Assembly: GCF_003867015.1 (NCBI RefSeq)
Contig: NZ_CP032548.1
Span: 2,113,001-2,177,000 of the forward strand
Direction of reading: 5' to 3'
Length of the DNA stretch: 64,000 nucleotides
Origin: Tenacibaculum singaporense
GTDB taxonomy: Bacteria; Bacteroidota; Bacteroidia; Flavobacteriales; Flavobacteriaceae
Made by a program: the position numbers and the translations under genes. The notes beneath the pieces were generated by a model. The model worked only from the letters and a program-made list of their open reading frames with translations, ran no database searches and was not told where the DNA came from. This document shows, piece after piece, positions 17,374 to 25,799 of the stretch. Position 1 is the first letter of the stretch; each line of letters starts with the position of its first letter.

Positions 17374-17895
17374 ATGAAAAAATTATTATTAGTAATTGCT
17401 ATGGTAGCTGCTAGTTTTACAGCGAATGCACAAGAAGCTAATGAACAAACAGCAAAAGGGAAGTGGTTAGTAGAAGGTAACACAGGGTTTGGAGCTGCTC
17501 ACGGAGCTGCTACAGGATTTCAGTTATCATCTATTGATACACCAGCTGGGTCAGAAACTGTATGGGGAATTGGAGCTGAAGCAGGTTATTTCATTATGGA
17601 TGATTTAGCTGTTAAATTAGGATTAGGTTATAATGATTTAGGAGCTCAGGATGCTTTTTCTTATAAGATTGGAGCTAAGTATTATATCTCAAGTATGATT
17701 CCAGTACAAATTGATTACTCAGGAGCTTCTTATGATACTTATGATGCATCATATTTAGGATTCCAAGCAGGTTATGCTATTTTCTTAGGAGATATGGTGA
17801 GTATCGAGCCAGGATTAAGATATAACTTAGGTTTAGGTGATACAGAAGATATCAACACTTTCCAACTTAATGTTGGGTTTGCTTTACATTTCTAA
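17374..17895 (+). CDS. Small outer-membrane beta-barrel protein
   Basis: 173 aa from the ATG at 17374. The frame extends upstream, but the promoter and signal peptide fix this start. Signal peptide KKLLLVIAMVAASFTANAQE (cleavage after ANA). The mature part alternates aromatic and glycine-rich strands (GAEAGYFIMDDLAVKLGLGY, GAKYYI, GFQAGYAIF, EPGLRYNLGL) and ends NVGFALHF with a C-terminal Phe. This is the pattern of an eight-stranded OmpX/OmpA-like barrel. It is followed by a similar barrel gene at 18105, and the two may be diverged duplicates. Confidence 0.8.
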   Translation: MKKLLLVIAMVAASFTANAQEANEQTAKGKWLVEGNTGFGAAHGAATGFQLSSIDTPAGSETVWGIGAEAGYFIMDDLAVKLGLGYNDLGAQDAFSYKIGAKYYISSMIPVQIDYSGASYDTYDASYLGFQAGYAIFLGDMVSIEPGLRYNLGLGDTEDINTFQLNVGFALHF

Positions 17896-17920
17896 ATAAA
17901 ACTTATAGAATATATTAATG

Positions 17921-17949
17921 AAAAGGGGGTAATTATACTCCCTTTTTTT
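17921..17949 (+). terminator. Terminator after the first beta-barrel gene
   Basis: Stem aaaagggggta/tactccctttt with one G-T pair, followed by a T-run. Confidence 0.8.
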
Positions 17950-18063
17950 ATGCTAAAAAATATTTTTTTAGTTAACTTTTTTATTATTAGTATTTTAAGT
18001 GGTGTTGTATGTTTTAACCTCTTTTTTATAAAAAAAATGAGCTATTAAAACCTTATTTAGGTG

Positions 18064-18071
18064 TATCTTTG
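18064..18071 (+). promoter_or_regulatory. -7 box for second beta-barrel gene
   Basis: TATCTTTG matches TAnnTTTG, 33 nt before the ATG at 18105, the same distance as for the neighbouring barrel gene. No clear -33 TTG. Confidence 0.6.
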
Positions 18072-18104
18072 CCGGCTCAAAATAAAACTTATAAAACAAA
18101 AATT

Positions 18105-18581
18105 ATGAAAAAAATTTTAGTAGTTGCTATGATGGCTTTAGGATTAGCTGTTAATGCACAAGAAACAGAATTAAACGTTGGTGGAACTATCGGATTACCT
18201 TCAGGAGATTTAAATAGTGATTTCTATGATGTGTCTGGAGCAATTGAAGCTAATTATTTATTTAATGTAGCTGAAGGATTTAAAGTAGGACCATCTGTAT
18301 CTTACTTACACATTAACGGAGACGGACCAGATTTAGGTTACTTACCTTTAGCTGCTGCTGCTCGTTATAATGTATCTGAGAAGTTTGTAGTTGGAGCTGA
18401 CTTAGGTTATGGAATTGGTGTTTACCAAGATGGTCAAGATAGTGGATTTTACTACAGACCAATGGTAGGTTACAAAGTAACTGAAAAAATTACAATTCAA
18501 GCTGATTACAAAGGAATTAGTCTTGATGGAGGTACCGTTGCTACATTTGGTTTAGGAGGAACTTATTCTTTCTCTTTATAG
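18105..18581 (+). CDS. Small outer-membrane beta-barrel protein
   Basis: 158 aa from the ATG at 18105. Signal peptide KKILVVAMMALGLAVNAQE. The mature chain alternates strands and Gly/Asp turns (ETELNVGGTIGLPSGDLNSD, GADLGYGIGVYQDG, YRPMVGYKVTEKI) and ends GLGGTYSFSL, as expected of an OmpX-like eight-stranded barrel. Same strand and layout as the barrel gene at 17374, with its own promoter and a palindromic terminator. Function is probably structural or a small pore; not assignable. Confidence 0.8.
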   Translation: MKKILVVAMMALGLAVNAQETELNVGGTIGLPSGDLNSDFYDVSGAIEANYLFNVAEGFKVGPSVSYLHINGDGPDLGYLPLAAAARYNVSEKFVVGADLGYGIGVYQDGQDSGFYYRPMVGYKVTEKITIQADYKGISLDGGTVATFGLGGTYSFSL

Positions 18582-18600
18582 TAATAAACTTTACAATAAG

Positions 18601-18630
18601 AAAAAAGGAAGCAAATTTGCTTCCTTTTTT
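18601..18630 (+). terminator. Terminator after the second beta-barrel gene
   Basis: Perfect 15-bp palindrome (aaaaaaggaagcaaa/tttgcttcctttttt) ending in a T-run, before aroQ. Confidence 0.85.
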
Positions 18631-18678
18631 TATGCTTAAAAGTTAAAATGAGTATTTTTACTTTAGAAAATATTAAGA

Positions 18679-19095
18679 ATGAAAAAAATAACTATAATCA
18701 ACGGTCCTAACTTGAATTTACTAGGAAAGCGCGAACCAACTATTTACGGGGATGGTACTTTTGAAGATTACTTGAAAAAATTAAAAAATAAATATGTAGA
18801 TATTCAGTTAGAGTATTTTCAATCTAATATTGAAGGAGAAATAATAGATAAACTGCATGAAGTTGGTTTTGATTATGATGGTGTCATTCTAAATGCAGCA
18901 GCCTATACACATACTTCTATTGGTATTGGTGACGCTGTAAAAGGTATTGAAACACCTGTAGTTGAAGTGCATATATCTAACATACATGCTCGTGAGGAGT
19001 TTCGTCATGTAAGTTACATAGCTCCGAATGCAAAAGGAGTTATTTTTGGTTTTGGACTGAAAGGGTATGAATTAGCGCTTCAAAGTTTTTTGTAA
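18679..19095 (+). CDS. aroQ: Type II 3-dehydroquinate dehydratase
   Basis: 138 aa. It converts 3-dehydroquinate to 3-dehydroshikimate in the chorismate pathway. NGPNLNLLGKREPTIYG (8-24) holds the catalytic Arg and Tyr. SNIEGEIID, LNAAAYTHTSIGI and EVHISNIHAREEFRH carry the substrate-binding Asn and catalytic His. The type II fold forms a dodecamer. Its 3' end overlaps the convergent DUF4105 gene by 24 nt. The pathway partner aroK is at 53.6 kb, not linked. Confidence 0.95.
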   Translation: MKKITIINGPNLNLLGKREPTIYGDGTFEDYLKKLKNKYVDIQLEYFQSNIEGEIIDKLHEVGFDYDGVILNAAAYTHTSIGIGDAVKGIETPVVEVHISNIHAREEFRHVSYIAPNAKGVIFGFGLKGYELALQSFL

Positions 19096-20259
19096 ATACC
19101 AATAACGTATTCCTAAAAATACAAATAAAGGAATCATAGGGTAGGTATATAACTGTACTTTAGTTAACCATACAAATGGTATAATTATTAAAAAAAATAA
19201 TAGAACTAGACAGTATTTATAAACCCAAATAGGAGGCTCTTTTTTTAATAAGATAAAGGCTATAATAACATTTGGAGCAAAAGCCCATAAAAAGTTAAAG
19301 TTATTTGGAGCTGTGGAGTGATTGGTGAAGAACCATAAGAAAACAATTAATAAACCTAAAACCCCTGTGATGAAAAATAAAGTAAAATCAAGCCATTTGG
19401 TTCTTTTAGAGTTTTTAATATCTTTATAAGTAATAAATAATCCCAGTAGAGAGAATAATAAAATAATTAAAAACGGACTAAGAGCATCACTTTTTGATTC
19501 TTTCTCTTTAAAATCGAGCAAGATATTAGTTTTTTGTACTAAGGCTTCTTCTTTTTCACCTTTAATTATCCTAGATGCTTTTAAAGCTTCAAAAACATAA
19601 TCGGGTAGATATAAATATTCTGAAGGTGTTGCAATTTTATCTAATTTACTTCCCAGTGCAATATTAATTCCTAAACTACCCCAAGTGTTCGGATTGATTT
19701 CGTTGTTCATTAATTGTCTTAGAGATTGTTTTTTAGTAACAAAATCATCCTTGAAAACTAAATTATCACTTGTAACTTTTTGTATTATATCACGCGGTCT
19801 AGTAGCACAGTTATCAAAAAAAGGGTCGTAAAAATAGCTTGCATTTTCAGGTAGAACATTTGTTTCTAAAAACTGAAAGAACTCATTTCTTTGTTGCTGT
19901 GTTAAATTTAAAATTTGCTCTTTAACCCAACGTTTGTCTTGTTGAGCACTTTTTAAAGATAAATGAAACGGATAACGAGCCAATTTATATTTCATATAAC
20001 CTTTAGTAAAGTTTACATAAAAGTTAGGGTCGTCAAAATCAAAAATTCCATAGTTGTAAAGTAAATCTAACTGTAAAACAGGATCTTTCACACGAATAGC
20101 TGTGTGTCCAAATTTCTCGTATAAAACTTCTCCAGGACCAGAAGTAATGATACTGATTTGAGAAAACTTAGACAAACCTAAAGTATTAACTCTTTGAGAA
20201 AAACCTAGGTTATTAACTACTAAACAAAGTAAAAGAAATACATGTTTTTTTATCATCAT
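19072..20259 (-). CDS. DUF4105 protein, candidate lipoprotein N-acyltransferase (Lnb-like)
   Basis: 395 aa. A signal peptide (KKHVFLLLCLVVNNLGFSQ) leads into a periplasmic domain to about residue 255, then about five membrane helices to the C-terminus. The periplasmic part contains YEKFGHTAIRV (His52) and FFDNCATRPRDII (Cys151), a conserved His/Cys pair of DUF4105. A Bacteroides member of this family has been described as Lnb, a lipoprotein N-acyltransferase replacing Lnt. Equating this protein with Lnb is inference from domain layout. The many lipobox-bearing proteins in this window would be its substrates. Confidence 0.75.
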   Translation of the reverse strand: MMIKKHVFLLLCLVVNNLGFSQRVNTLGLSKFSQISIITSGPGEVLYEKFGHTAIRVKDPVLQLDLLYNYGIFDFDDPNFYVNFTKGYMKYKLARYPFHLSLKSAQQDKRWVKEQILNLTQQQRNEFFQFLETNVLPENASYFYDPFFDNCATRPRDIIQKVTSDNLVFKDDFVTKKQSLRQLMNNEINPNTWGSLGINIALGSKLDKIATPSEYLYLPDYVFEALKASRIIKGEKEEALVQKTNILLDFKEKESKSDALSPFLIILLFSLLGLFITYKDIKNSKRTKWLDFTLFFITGVLGLLIVFLWFFTNHSTAPNNFNFLWAFAPNVIIAFILLKKEPPIWVYKYCLVLLFFLIIIPFVWLTKVQLYTYPMIPLFVFLGIRYWYLQKTLKR

Positions 20260-20342
20260 AAGGACCTGAGAGGGTTATTGTTGGTGTTTATACAAATATC
20301 ATAAATCTGATTAATATAACTGGGGATTTTTTAGGTTATTGT

Positions 20343-21320
20343 TTAAGGTTTAATTCCAAGAGTTTCATGAATAAATTTTGAAATCCGTTGTTCTAACCAC
20401 CTGTTTTCTGTATTAGAAAAAGAAGATATAAAGCCAACATGTCCACCATAATTTGGTGTGGATAAATAAAAGTTTTTCATGTTTTTTGCTTCTTTTATCG
20501 GATAACATTCTTTTGATAAAAAACTATCATCTAAAGCATTTATGAGTAATGTAGGGACTTTTATTTCAGGAATGAAAGGTTTTGCACTTGCTTTTTCCCA
20601 ATAATCCTCTGAACTTTTAAATCCAAAAACAGGAACTGTATATTGTTTTTCTAAATGTCTGAATTTACTTGCTTTGAATAAAAGTTCTTTGTCGAGCTGA
20701 AAATCAGGAAACTTTTCGGCTTTTTGTAACAGTTTCAACTTCATGGTACGTAAAAACTCATTTAGGTAAATTTTGTTTTTTAGTTTGTTTAATTCGGCTT
20801 GAGAAGAAGTTAAATCTACAGGAACAGAAACAGCTATTCCTCCTTTAACTTCCGAAGGAATATCACTATATTCTCCTAAAAATTTAAGTGTTAGGTTACC
20901 TCCTAAGCTAAAACCAATAATTATAATGTTTTCGTAATTATAATTACTATTTAAATGCTTGATAACAAACTCAACATCATCAGTTTTTCCACTATGGTAA
21001 GTTTCTAAAAGTAAATTATCTTCTCCGCTACAACCTCTTAAGTTCATGCAAACTGTATCGAAACCAATATTGTTTAAATGATTAGATGTTGTAATCATAT
21101 AGTTTGATTGAGAACTCCCTTCTAGTCCATGAATTAATAACACGAGTGTTTTAGATTCGACTAAAGAAAAGTCTAAATCAATAAAATCGGCATCCCAAGT
21201 TGTAATTCTTTTTCTTTTATACTTAATAGTGTCTTTCATGAATAAAGGTCGATAAACAGTGTTGAAATGAGCACTTTTAAAAGGTAAACTAGGAGAGAAT
21301 GTATCTGAAATAATTGGCAT
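20343..21320 (-). CDS. YheT-family alpha/beta hydrolase
   Basis: 325 aa. The alpha/beta-hydrolase core has LLIHGLEGSSQSNYM for the oxyanion loop, nucleophile elbow GFSLGGNLTL, and a C-terminal YGGHVGFIS carrying the catalytic His. CMNLRGCSGEDN is a YheT/UPF0017 signature. Members act as esterases of unclear physiological substrate. There is no signal peptide. The gene stands alone on the minus strand between a DUF4105 gene and pssA. Confidence 0.88.
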   Translation of the reverse strand: MPIISDTFSPSLPFKSAHFNTVYRPLFMKDTIKYKRKRITTWDADFIDLDFSLVESKTLVLLIHGLEGSSQSNYMITTSNHLNNIGFDTVCMNLRGCSGEDNLLLETYHSGKTDDVEFVIKHLNSNYNYENIIIIGFSLGGNLTLKFLGEYSDIPSEVKGGIAVSVPVDLTSSQAELNKLKNKIYLNEFLRTMKLKLLQKAEKFPDFQLDKELLFKASKFRHLEKQYTVPVFGFKSSEDYWEKASAKPFIPEIKVPTLLINALDDSFLSKECYPIKEAKNMKNFYLSTPNYGGHVGFISSFSNTENRWLEQRISKFIHETLGIKP

Positions 21321-21410
21321 AATACTATTTTATAGCTTTTTAAACAAAGATGACAAAAAATAGCTAAAATGTAAAAGCCATTGAATGATTTCTTATTTTA
21401 GCTGTAAATT

Positions 21411-22172
21411 ATGAGTACTATGAATATTAAAAAATATATTCCCAATTTATTAACTTTAGGAAACCTGTTATGTGGTACTATTGCTACTATTTTTGCTATA
21501 AAAGGTGATTTTTTTGCTACAGCAATTTTGGTAATGCTAGGGATACTTTTTGATTTTTTTGATGGATTTGCCGCTCGTATGTTAAAAGTACAAGGTGAAT
21601 TAGGAAAGCAGTTAGATAGTTTAGCAGACATGGTAACGAGTGGGGTAGTACCGGGAATTGTAATGATGCAAATGTTGGTGAATGCTTTAGATATAGATGC
21701 TGTTGGATATTTTGGAGTTGATGAGTACGGAGCAACAGGCAGTAATTTACCATACATAGGATTATTATTAACATTGGGAGCTGGGTATCGTTTGGCAAAA
21801 TTTAATATTGATGAACGTCAATCTGATAGTTTTATAGGTGTACCTACACCTGCTATGAGTTTGTTTGTGATTTCATTACCATTAATAGCTCAATTTGATA
21901 AAGAATCGTTTTTAATAGGTTTTATTGAAAATCAATATTTTTTGATATTAATTACAATATTATTTACGTACCTAATGAATGCTGAAATCCCGTTATTTTC
22001 TCTAAAATTTAAGAACTTTTATTTTAAAGATAATGTGATTAAGTATGTGTTTTTAGCTTTGTCGGTTATATTAATTGTAACGCTAAAAATAGTAGCAATT
22101 CCAATGATTATTCTTTCTTATGTAGTGTTATCTATAGTAAATAATTCTGATAAAAAACTTTCTTCAAAATAG
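21411..22172 (+). CDS. pssA: CDP-diacylglycerol--serine O-phosphatidyltransferase
   Basis: 253 aa integral membrane enzyme making phosphatidylserine, the phosphatidylethanolamine precursor. The CDP-alcohol phosphotransferase motif is complete: Asp48, Asp51-Gly52, Ala55-Arg56, Gly65, Asp69 and Asp73 (DFFDGFAARMLKVQGELGKQ then LDSLAD). Six to eight hydrophobic helices follow. An in-frame ATG four codons down (MNIKKYIPN) is an alternative start. It is transcribed alone, with a terminator at 22201-22225. Confidence 0.93.
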   Translation: MSTMNIKKYIPNLLTLGNLLCGTIATIFAIKGDFFATAILVMLGILFDFFDGFAARMLKVQGELGKQLDSLADMVTSGVVPGIVMMQMLVNALDIDAVGYFGVDEYGATGSNLPYIGLLLTLGAGYRLAKFNIDERQSDSFIGVPTPAMSLFVISLPLIAQFDKESFLIGFIENQYFLILITILFTYLMNAEIPLFSLKFKNFYFKDNVIKYVFLALSVILIVTLKIVAIPMIILSYVVLSIVNNSDKKLSSK

Positions 22173-22200
22173 AATTTGAAAAACTTTAATAGTATATAAA

Positions 22201-22225
22201 AAACACGTTGATTATCAACGTGTTT
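22201..22225. terminator. Bidirectional terminator between pssA and lptB
   Basis: Stem aaacacgttgat/atcaacgtgttt followed by eight T's, between convergent genes. Confidence 0.85.
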
Positions 22226-22250
22226 TTTTTAGTTGGATTTAGAAAATATT

Positions 22251-23450
22251 TTACGCGTTTTTTTGAGGTTCAAAAATGTTACTTATAAAATGATAATTGT
22301 CTAAAGATATTTTATCTTCTGCAAAGGCTTTATCCATAAGTTTATTTTTTGAAAACTCTCCTTTTTTATAAATATCCCAGTTTTCGTTATTTCTATTGGT
22401 TAATATAACTTTGTCAGAGTCTATTTCAAAGTTACACCAATCATTATAATTAGCTATTTTTTTATAGTTATGATCAGATACTTTAATATTTCCTTTTACA
22501 TTTAAGTTTTTAATATCAATAGAAAGGTTACAGAAATCAACAAAACTCATATTATCGGCAGGTACTACAAGAAATGAATTAACATTTCCTTTTTTTCTAT
22601 ATAGTTTAAAACCTTCTTTTAAATTATGAGTGTGGTATGCTTCTGAGAAAGAAGAGAAGATATCTTCTTCTTTTGCATTTTCAATTATAAAATGATTTTG
22701 TGTTACAGCTTGATTATCAAATTTCTTCTTTTTAAGCTCAAAATCCTTTCCAAGATATACTCTACGAACAGTTTCGTCTTCAGCCAGTTCTTCAGGAGTT
22801 CCTTCTTTTAAAATACCTCCATTATACATTAAGTAAGTTCTATCTGTAATTGCCAACGTTGCTTGTACATCATGATCGGTAATTAAAATACCAATATTTT
22901 TATTTTTCAGCTGTGCTACAATTCCTTGAATATCTTCCACCGCAATAGGATCTACGCCGGCAAAAGGTTCATCTAATAAAATGAATTTAGGGTCAGAAGC
23001 TAAACAACGTGCTATTTCTGTTCTACGACGCTCACCACCAGATAATAAATCACCACGGTTTTTGCGTACATGTCCTAAACTAAATTCATCAATTAGTTCT
23101 TCTAAGCGTTGTTTTCTTTCAGCTTTAGTTCTGTCAGTAAATTCAAGAACTGACATAATATTATCTTCTACTGAAAGTTTTCTAAAAACTGAAGCTTCTT
23201 GTGCCAAATAACCAATTCCTTTTTGAGAACGTTTGTACATAGCATCGGTAGTAATTTCTTCATCATCTAAAAAAATATGACCGTCATTAGGTTTAATCAT
23301 TCCTACTATCATATAGAAAGAGGTTGTTTTACCAGCTCCGTTAGGACCTAATAACCCAATAATTTCACCTTGCTCAACTTCTAAAGAAATTCCTTTTACT
23401 ACTTTTCTGCTACCGTATATTTTTTGTATGTTGTCTGCTCTTAACTTCAT
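22251..23450 (-). CDS. lptB: LPS export ABC transporter ATPase LptB with long C-terminal extension
   Basis: 399 aa. Residues 1-~240 form a normal LptB: Walker A GPNGAGKT (35-42), Q-loop near Gln84, signature LSGGE (136-140), Walker [13 protein letters not shown] (157-168) and His193. LptB powers LptFG extraction of LPS from the inner membrane. The family is usually about 240 aa, and here about 155 extra residues follow (241-399). That tail is soluble, Asn/Lys-rich and not recognised by me. It includes [20 protein letters not shown] and [19 protein letters not shown]. No in-frame stop separates tail from ATPase. Confidence 0.9.
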   Translation of the reverse strand: MKLRADNIQKIYGSRKVVKGISLEVEQGEIIGLLGPNGAGKTTSFYMIVGMIKPNDGHIFLDDEEITTDAMYKRSQKGIGYLAQEASVFRKLSVEDNIMSVLEFTDRTKAERKQRLEELIDEFSLGHVRKNRGDLLSGGERRRTEIARCLASDPKFILLDEPFAGVDPIAVEDIQGIVAQLKNKNIGILITDHDVQATLAITDRTYLMYNGGILKEGTPEELAEDETVRRVYLGKDFELKKKKFDNQAVTQNHFIIENAKEEDIFSSFSEAYHTHNLKEGFKLYRKKGNVNSFLVVPADNMSFVDFCNLSIDIKNLNVKGNIKVSDHNYKKIANYNDWCNFEIDSDKVILTNRNNENWDIYKKGEFSKNKLMDKAFAEDKISLDNYHFISNIFEPQKNA

Positions 23451-23536
23451 TTATTATTATTGAAAATGGAATTGATTAAGGTATAAAAGTAACAAAACTG
23501 TTTCTTAAAAACTTCTTAAATCAATATATGTATAAA

Positions 23537-23884
23537 TTAAGCTTCGTTTTCTAAAGCTTCCCAAAATTCTACAGCTCTTCGTAAATGAGGAATTAAAATA
23601 GTTCCACCAACCAATGTAGCAATACTCATAGTTTCCATCATCTCTTCTTTGGTAACACCGTTTTCGTAAGCTGTTTTTAAATGATAAGCAATACAATCAT
23701 CACAGCGTAGAACAGCAGATGCTACTAAACCTAGTAATTCTTTAGTTTTAACAGGTAAATGCCCTTCGGTAAAAGCATTGGTGTCTAGGTTAAAAATACG
23801 TTTGATTACTTTATTATCTGATGCTAAAATCTTTTCGTTCATTTTAGCACGGTAGTCGTTAAACTCTTGGACTTTTTGTGACAT
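23537..23884 (-). CDS. Carboxymuconolactone decarboxylase/AhpD-like protein
   Basis: 115 aa, all-alpha. The AhpD-like redox motif is visible in LRCDDCIAYHLKTA: a CxxC with a His three residues on. Its ELLGLVASAVL and VTKEEMMETMSIATLVGG helices are typical. Such proteins act as thiol-disulfide or peroxidase partners, and the electron donor is unknown. Its start overlaps the end of tatC by 26 nt, indicating co-transcription kpsF - tatC - this gene. Confidence 0.88.
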   Translation of the reverse strand: MSQKVQEFNDYRAKMNEKILASDNKVIKRIFNLDTNAFTEGHLPVKTKELLGLVASAVLRCDDCIAYHLKTAYENGVTKEEMMETMSIATLVGGTILIPHLRRAVEFWEALENEA

Positions 23885-24680
23885 TCTTTTGTTGTTGTTT
23901 TATGACAAATTTTGAAACATAAATACTCATTTCATATAAAATCATGATAGGTACCGATACAATTATTTGACTAGCTACATCTGGCGGGGTAATAATTGCA
24001 GATAATACCAATACCACTACTAAGGCATGCTTGCGATATTTTCTTAAAAACTCTGGTGTAATCAATCCTATTTTTGAAAGGAAGAAAATAACTACAGGGA
24101 GTTCAAAAAATATAGCCACACCTAATAATGTGTTAGTAATAAGGCTAATGTAAGCCTCTAGTTTAAAGTTGTTTTGTATGGCGTCTGATATTTCAAAATT
24201 GTAAAAGAAATATACAGACATTGGTAGAATAACATAATAGCTAAATAAAATACCTAGAAAGAATAGAAAAGAAGAGGTAAAAATAAAACCTTTTGATTTC
24301 TTCTTTTCACTTTCATGCAAACCAGGAGCTATAAATCGCCAAAACTCCCATAAAATATAAGGAAAGGCAACTACAAATCCTAAAATTAGTGAAGACCAAA
24401 TTCCTGTCATTAATTGTTGAGTAGGATTTAAAGCTTGTAGCGTTTGTTTGAATTTTATTGTACAAAAGCTACTGTCAATTCCAATAGAAGAAAATACTTT
24501 ACAAAAGAATTGATAGGTTGCAAAATCAGGTTTTAGATGAGCTAAAAGTATCTCGTTAAAAACAAAATTGATGTTTGCAAAAATTACAATTGCAACAATA
24601 AAAATAGCTGCAAAACTCCTTACTAAATGCCATCTTAATTCTTCAAGATGGTCTAAAAAAGACATTTCCTTTTCTGCCAT
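23859..24680 (-). CDS. tatC: Twin-arginine translocase subunit TatC
   Basis: 273 aa, six-helix inner-membrane core of the Tat system. The N-terminal FLDHLEELRWHLVRS (about 8-22) is the conserved cytoplasmic signal-binding segment. A C-terminal ITPPDVASQIIVSVPIMILY matches the TatC P-loop/last-helix region. An insertion with FCKVFSSIGIDSSFCT in the first periplasmic loop carries two Cys and is typical of Bacteroidota TatC. No TatA/B gene is nearby. The gap to kpsF is one nucleotide. Confidence 0.95.
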   Translation of the reverse strand: MAEKEMSFLDHLEELRWHLVRSFAAIFIVAIVIFANINFVFNEILLAHLKPDFATYQFFCKVFSSIGIDSSFCTIKFKQTLQALNPTQQLMTGIWSSLILGFVVAFPYILWEFWRFIAPGLHESEKKKSKGFIFTSSFLFFLGILFSYYVILPMSVYFFYNFEISDAIQNNFKLEAYISLITNTLLGVAIFFELPVVIFFLSKIGLITPEFLRKYRKHALVVVLVLSAIITPPDVASQIIVSVPIMILYEMSIYVSKFVIKQQQKNVTKSPRV

Positions 24681-24681
24681 C

Positions 24682-25653
24682 TTAAAATATTCCTTCTTTA
24701 ATTAAATCGTGTAAGTGTACTACACCTACATAATTGTTGTTTGCGTCTGTAACTAAAATTTGTGTGATATTATTGTTTTCTAACGTGTCTAGAGCTTCAA
24801 CAGCCATAGCATCTACATCAATTGTTTTTGGTGTAGTACTCATAATATCAGCAGCAGTAAGCTCATCTATTTTAGTTGTTTTACTTAGCATTCTACGAAT
24901 ATCCCCATCGGTAATAATTCCCGTAATTATATCATTATCATCAACAACAGCAGTTACACCTAAGCGTTTTTCTGAGATTTCAACAATTACCTGAGTAACT
25001 TTATCGACACTTTTTACTTTAGGTAATTCGTTATTTTTAATAAGGTCAGATACTCTTAAATATAAACGTTTTCCTAAAGCACCTCCGGGATGATATTTAG
25101 CAAAATCACTACTAGTAAAACCTCTTAACTCTAATAAACAAACAGCTAATGCATCTCCTAGAACTAATTGAGCAGTGGTACTAGTTGTTGGTGCTAAATT
25201 ATTAGGGCAAGCTTCTTTTTCAACAAAAGAATTTAAAAGGAAGTCAGCATTTTTTCCTAAGAAAGAATCAGGATTTCCTGTTATAGCGATAATTTTGTTG
25301 TTAGAGTTCTTAATTAAAGGCACTAAGACTTTTATCTCAGGAGTGTTTCCACTTTTAGAAATACAAATCACTACATCGTTATCCTGTATATTACCTAAAT
25401 CACCATGTATAGCATCAGCAGCGTGCATAAAAACAGCAGGTGTACCTGTTGAGTTAAAAGTAGCTACCATTTTAGTAGCAATATTGGCACTTTTTCCAAT
25501 ACCAGTTACAATAACACGACCTTTAGAATTAAATATAAAATTAACAGCGTCCGTAAACGAGCTATTTAATAAATTTGCTAAATTAGCAATAGCATTACTT
25601 TCTAAAAGGATAGTTTCTTTTGCGGTTGAGAGAATAGCGTTTGCGTCTTTCAA
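24682..25653 (-). CDS. kpsF: KpsF/GutQ arabinose-5-phosphate isomerase
   Basis: 323 aa. An N-terminal SIS sugar-isomerase domain (about 30-170), with VIVTGIGKSANIATKMVATF, HAADAIHGDLG and CISKSGNTPEIK, is followed by two CBS domains (about 205-323). The enzyme converts ribulose-5-P to arabinose-5-P, the first step of KDO synthesis for LPS core. It is first of a tight kpsF - tatC - AhpD-like set, divergent from recQ across 146 nt. Confidence 0.93.
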   Translation of the reverse strand: MKDANAILSTAKETILLESNAIANLANLLNSSFTDAVNFIFNSKGRVIVTGIGKSANIATKMVATFNSTGTPAVFMHAADAIHGDLGNIQDNDVVICISKSGNTPEIKVLVPLIKNSNNKIIAITGNPDSFLGKNADFLLNSFVEKEACPNNLAPTTSTTAQLVLGDALAVCLLELRGFTSSDFAKYHPGGALGKRLYLRVSDLIKNNELPKVKSVDKVTQVIVEISEKRLGVTAVVDDNDIITGIITDGDIRRMLSKTTKIDELTAADIMSTTPKTIDVDAMAVEALDTLENNNITQILVTDANNNYVGVVHLHDLIKEGIF

Positions 25654-25799
25654 GTTAAAAAAGTTTTAAGTAAATTTTTAAAGTGTAAAAATAGGAATAT
25701 TTGAGAAGAAAATCTTTTTTAATAAAAAGAAAGTTTACGTTATATATTGTTGGGAATTTTTGTAAATTAGTTCTCGTTTTTAATTTTTGATATTAGAAG

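Noticed and set aside
23505..23696. Short minus-strand frame near the AhpD-like gene
   Set aside because: It overlaps the AhpD-like gene in another frame and has no recognisable features.
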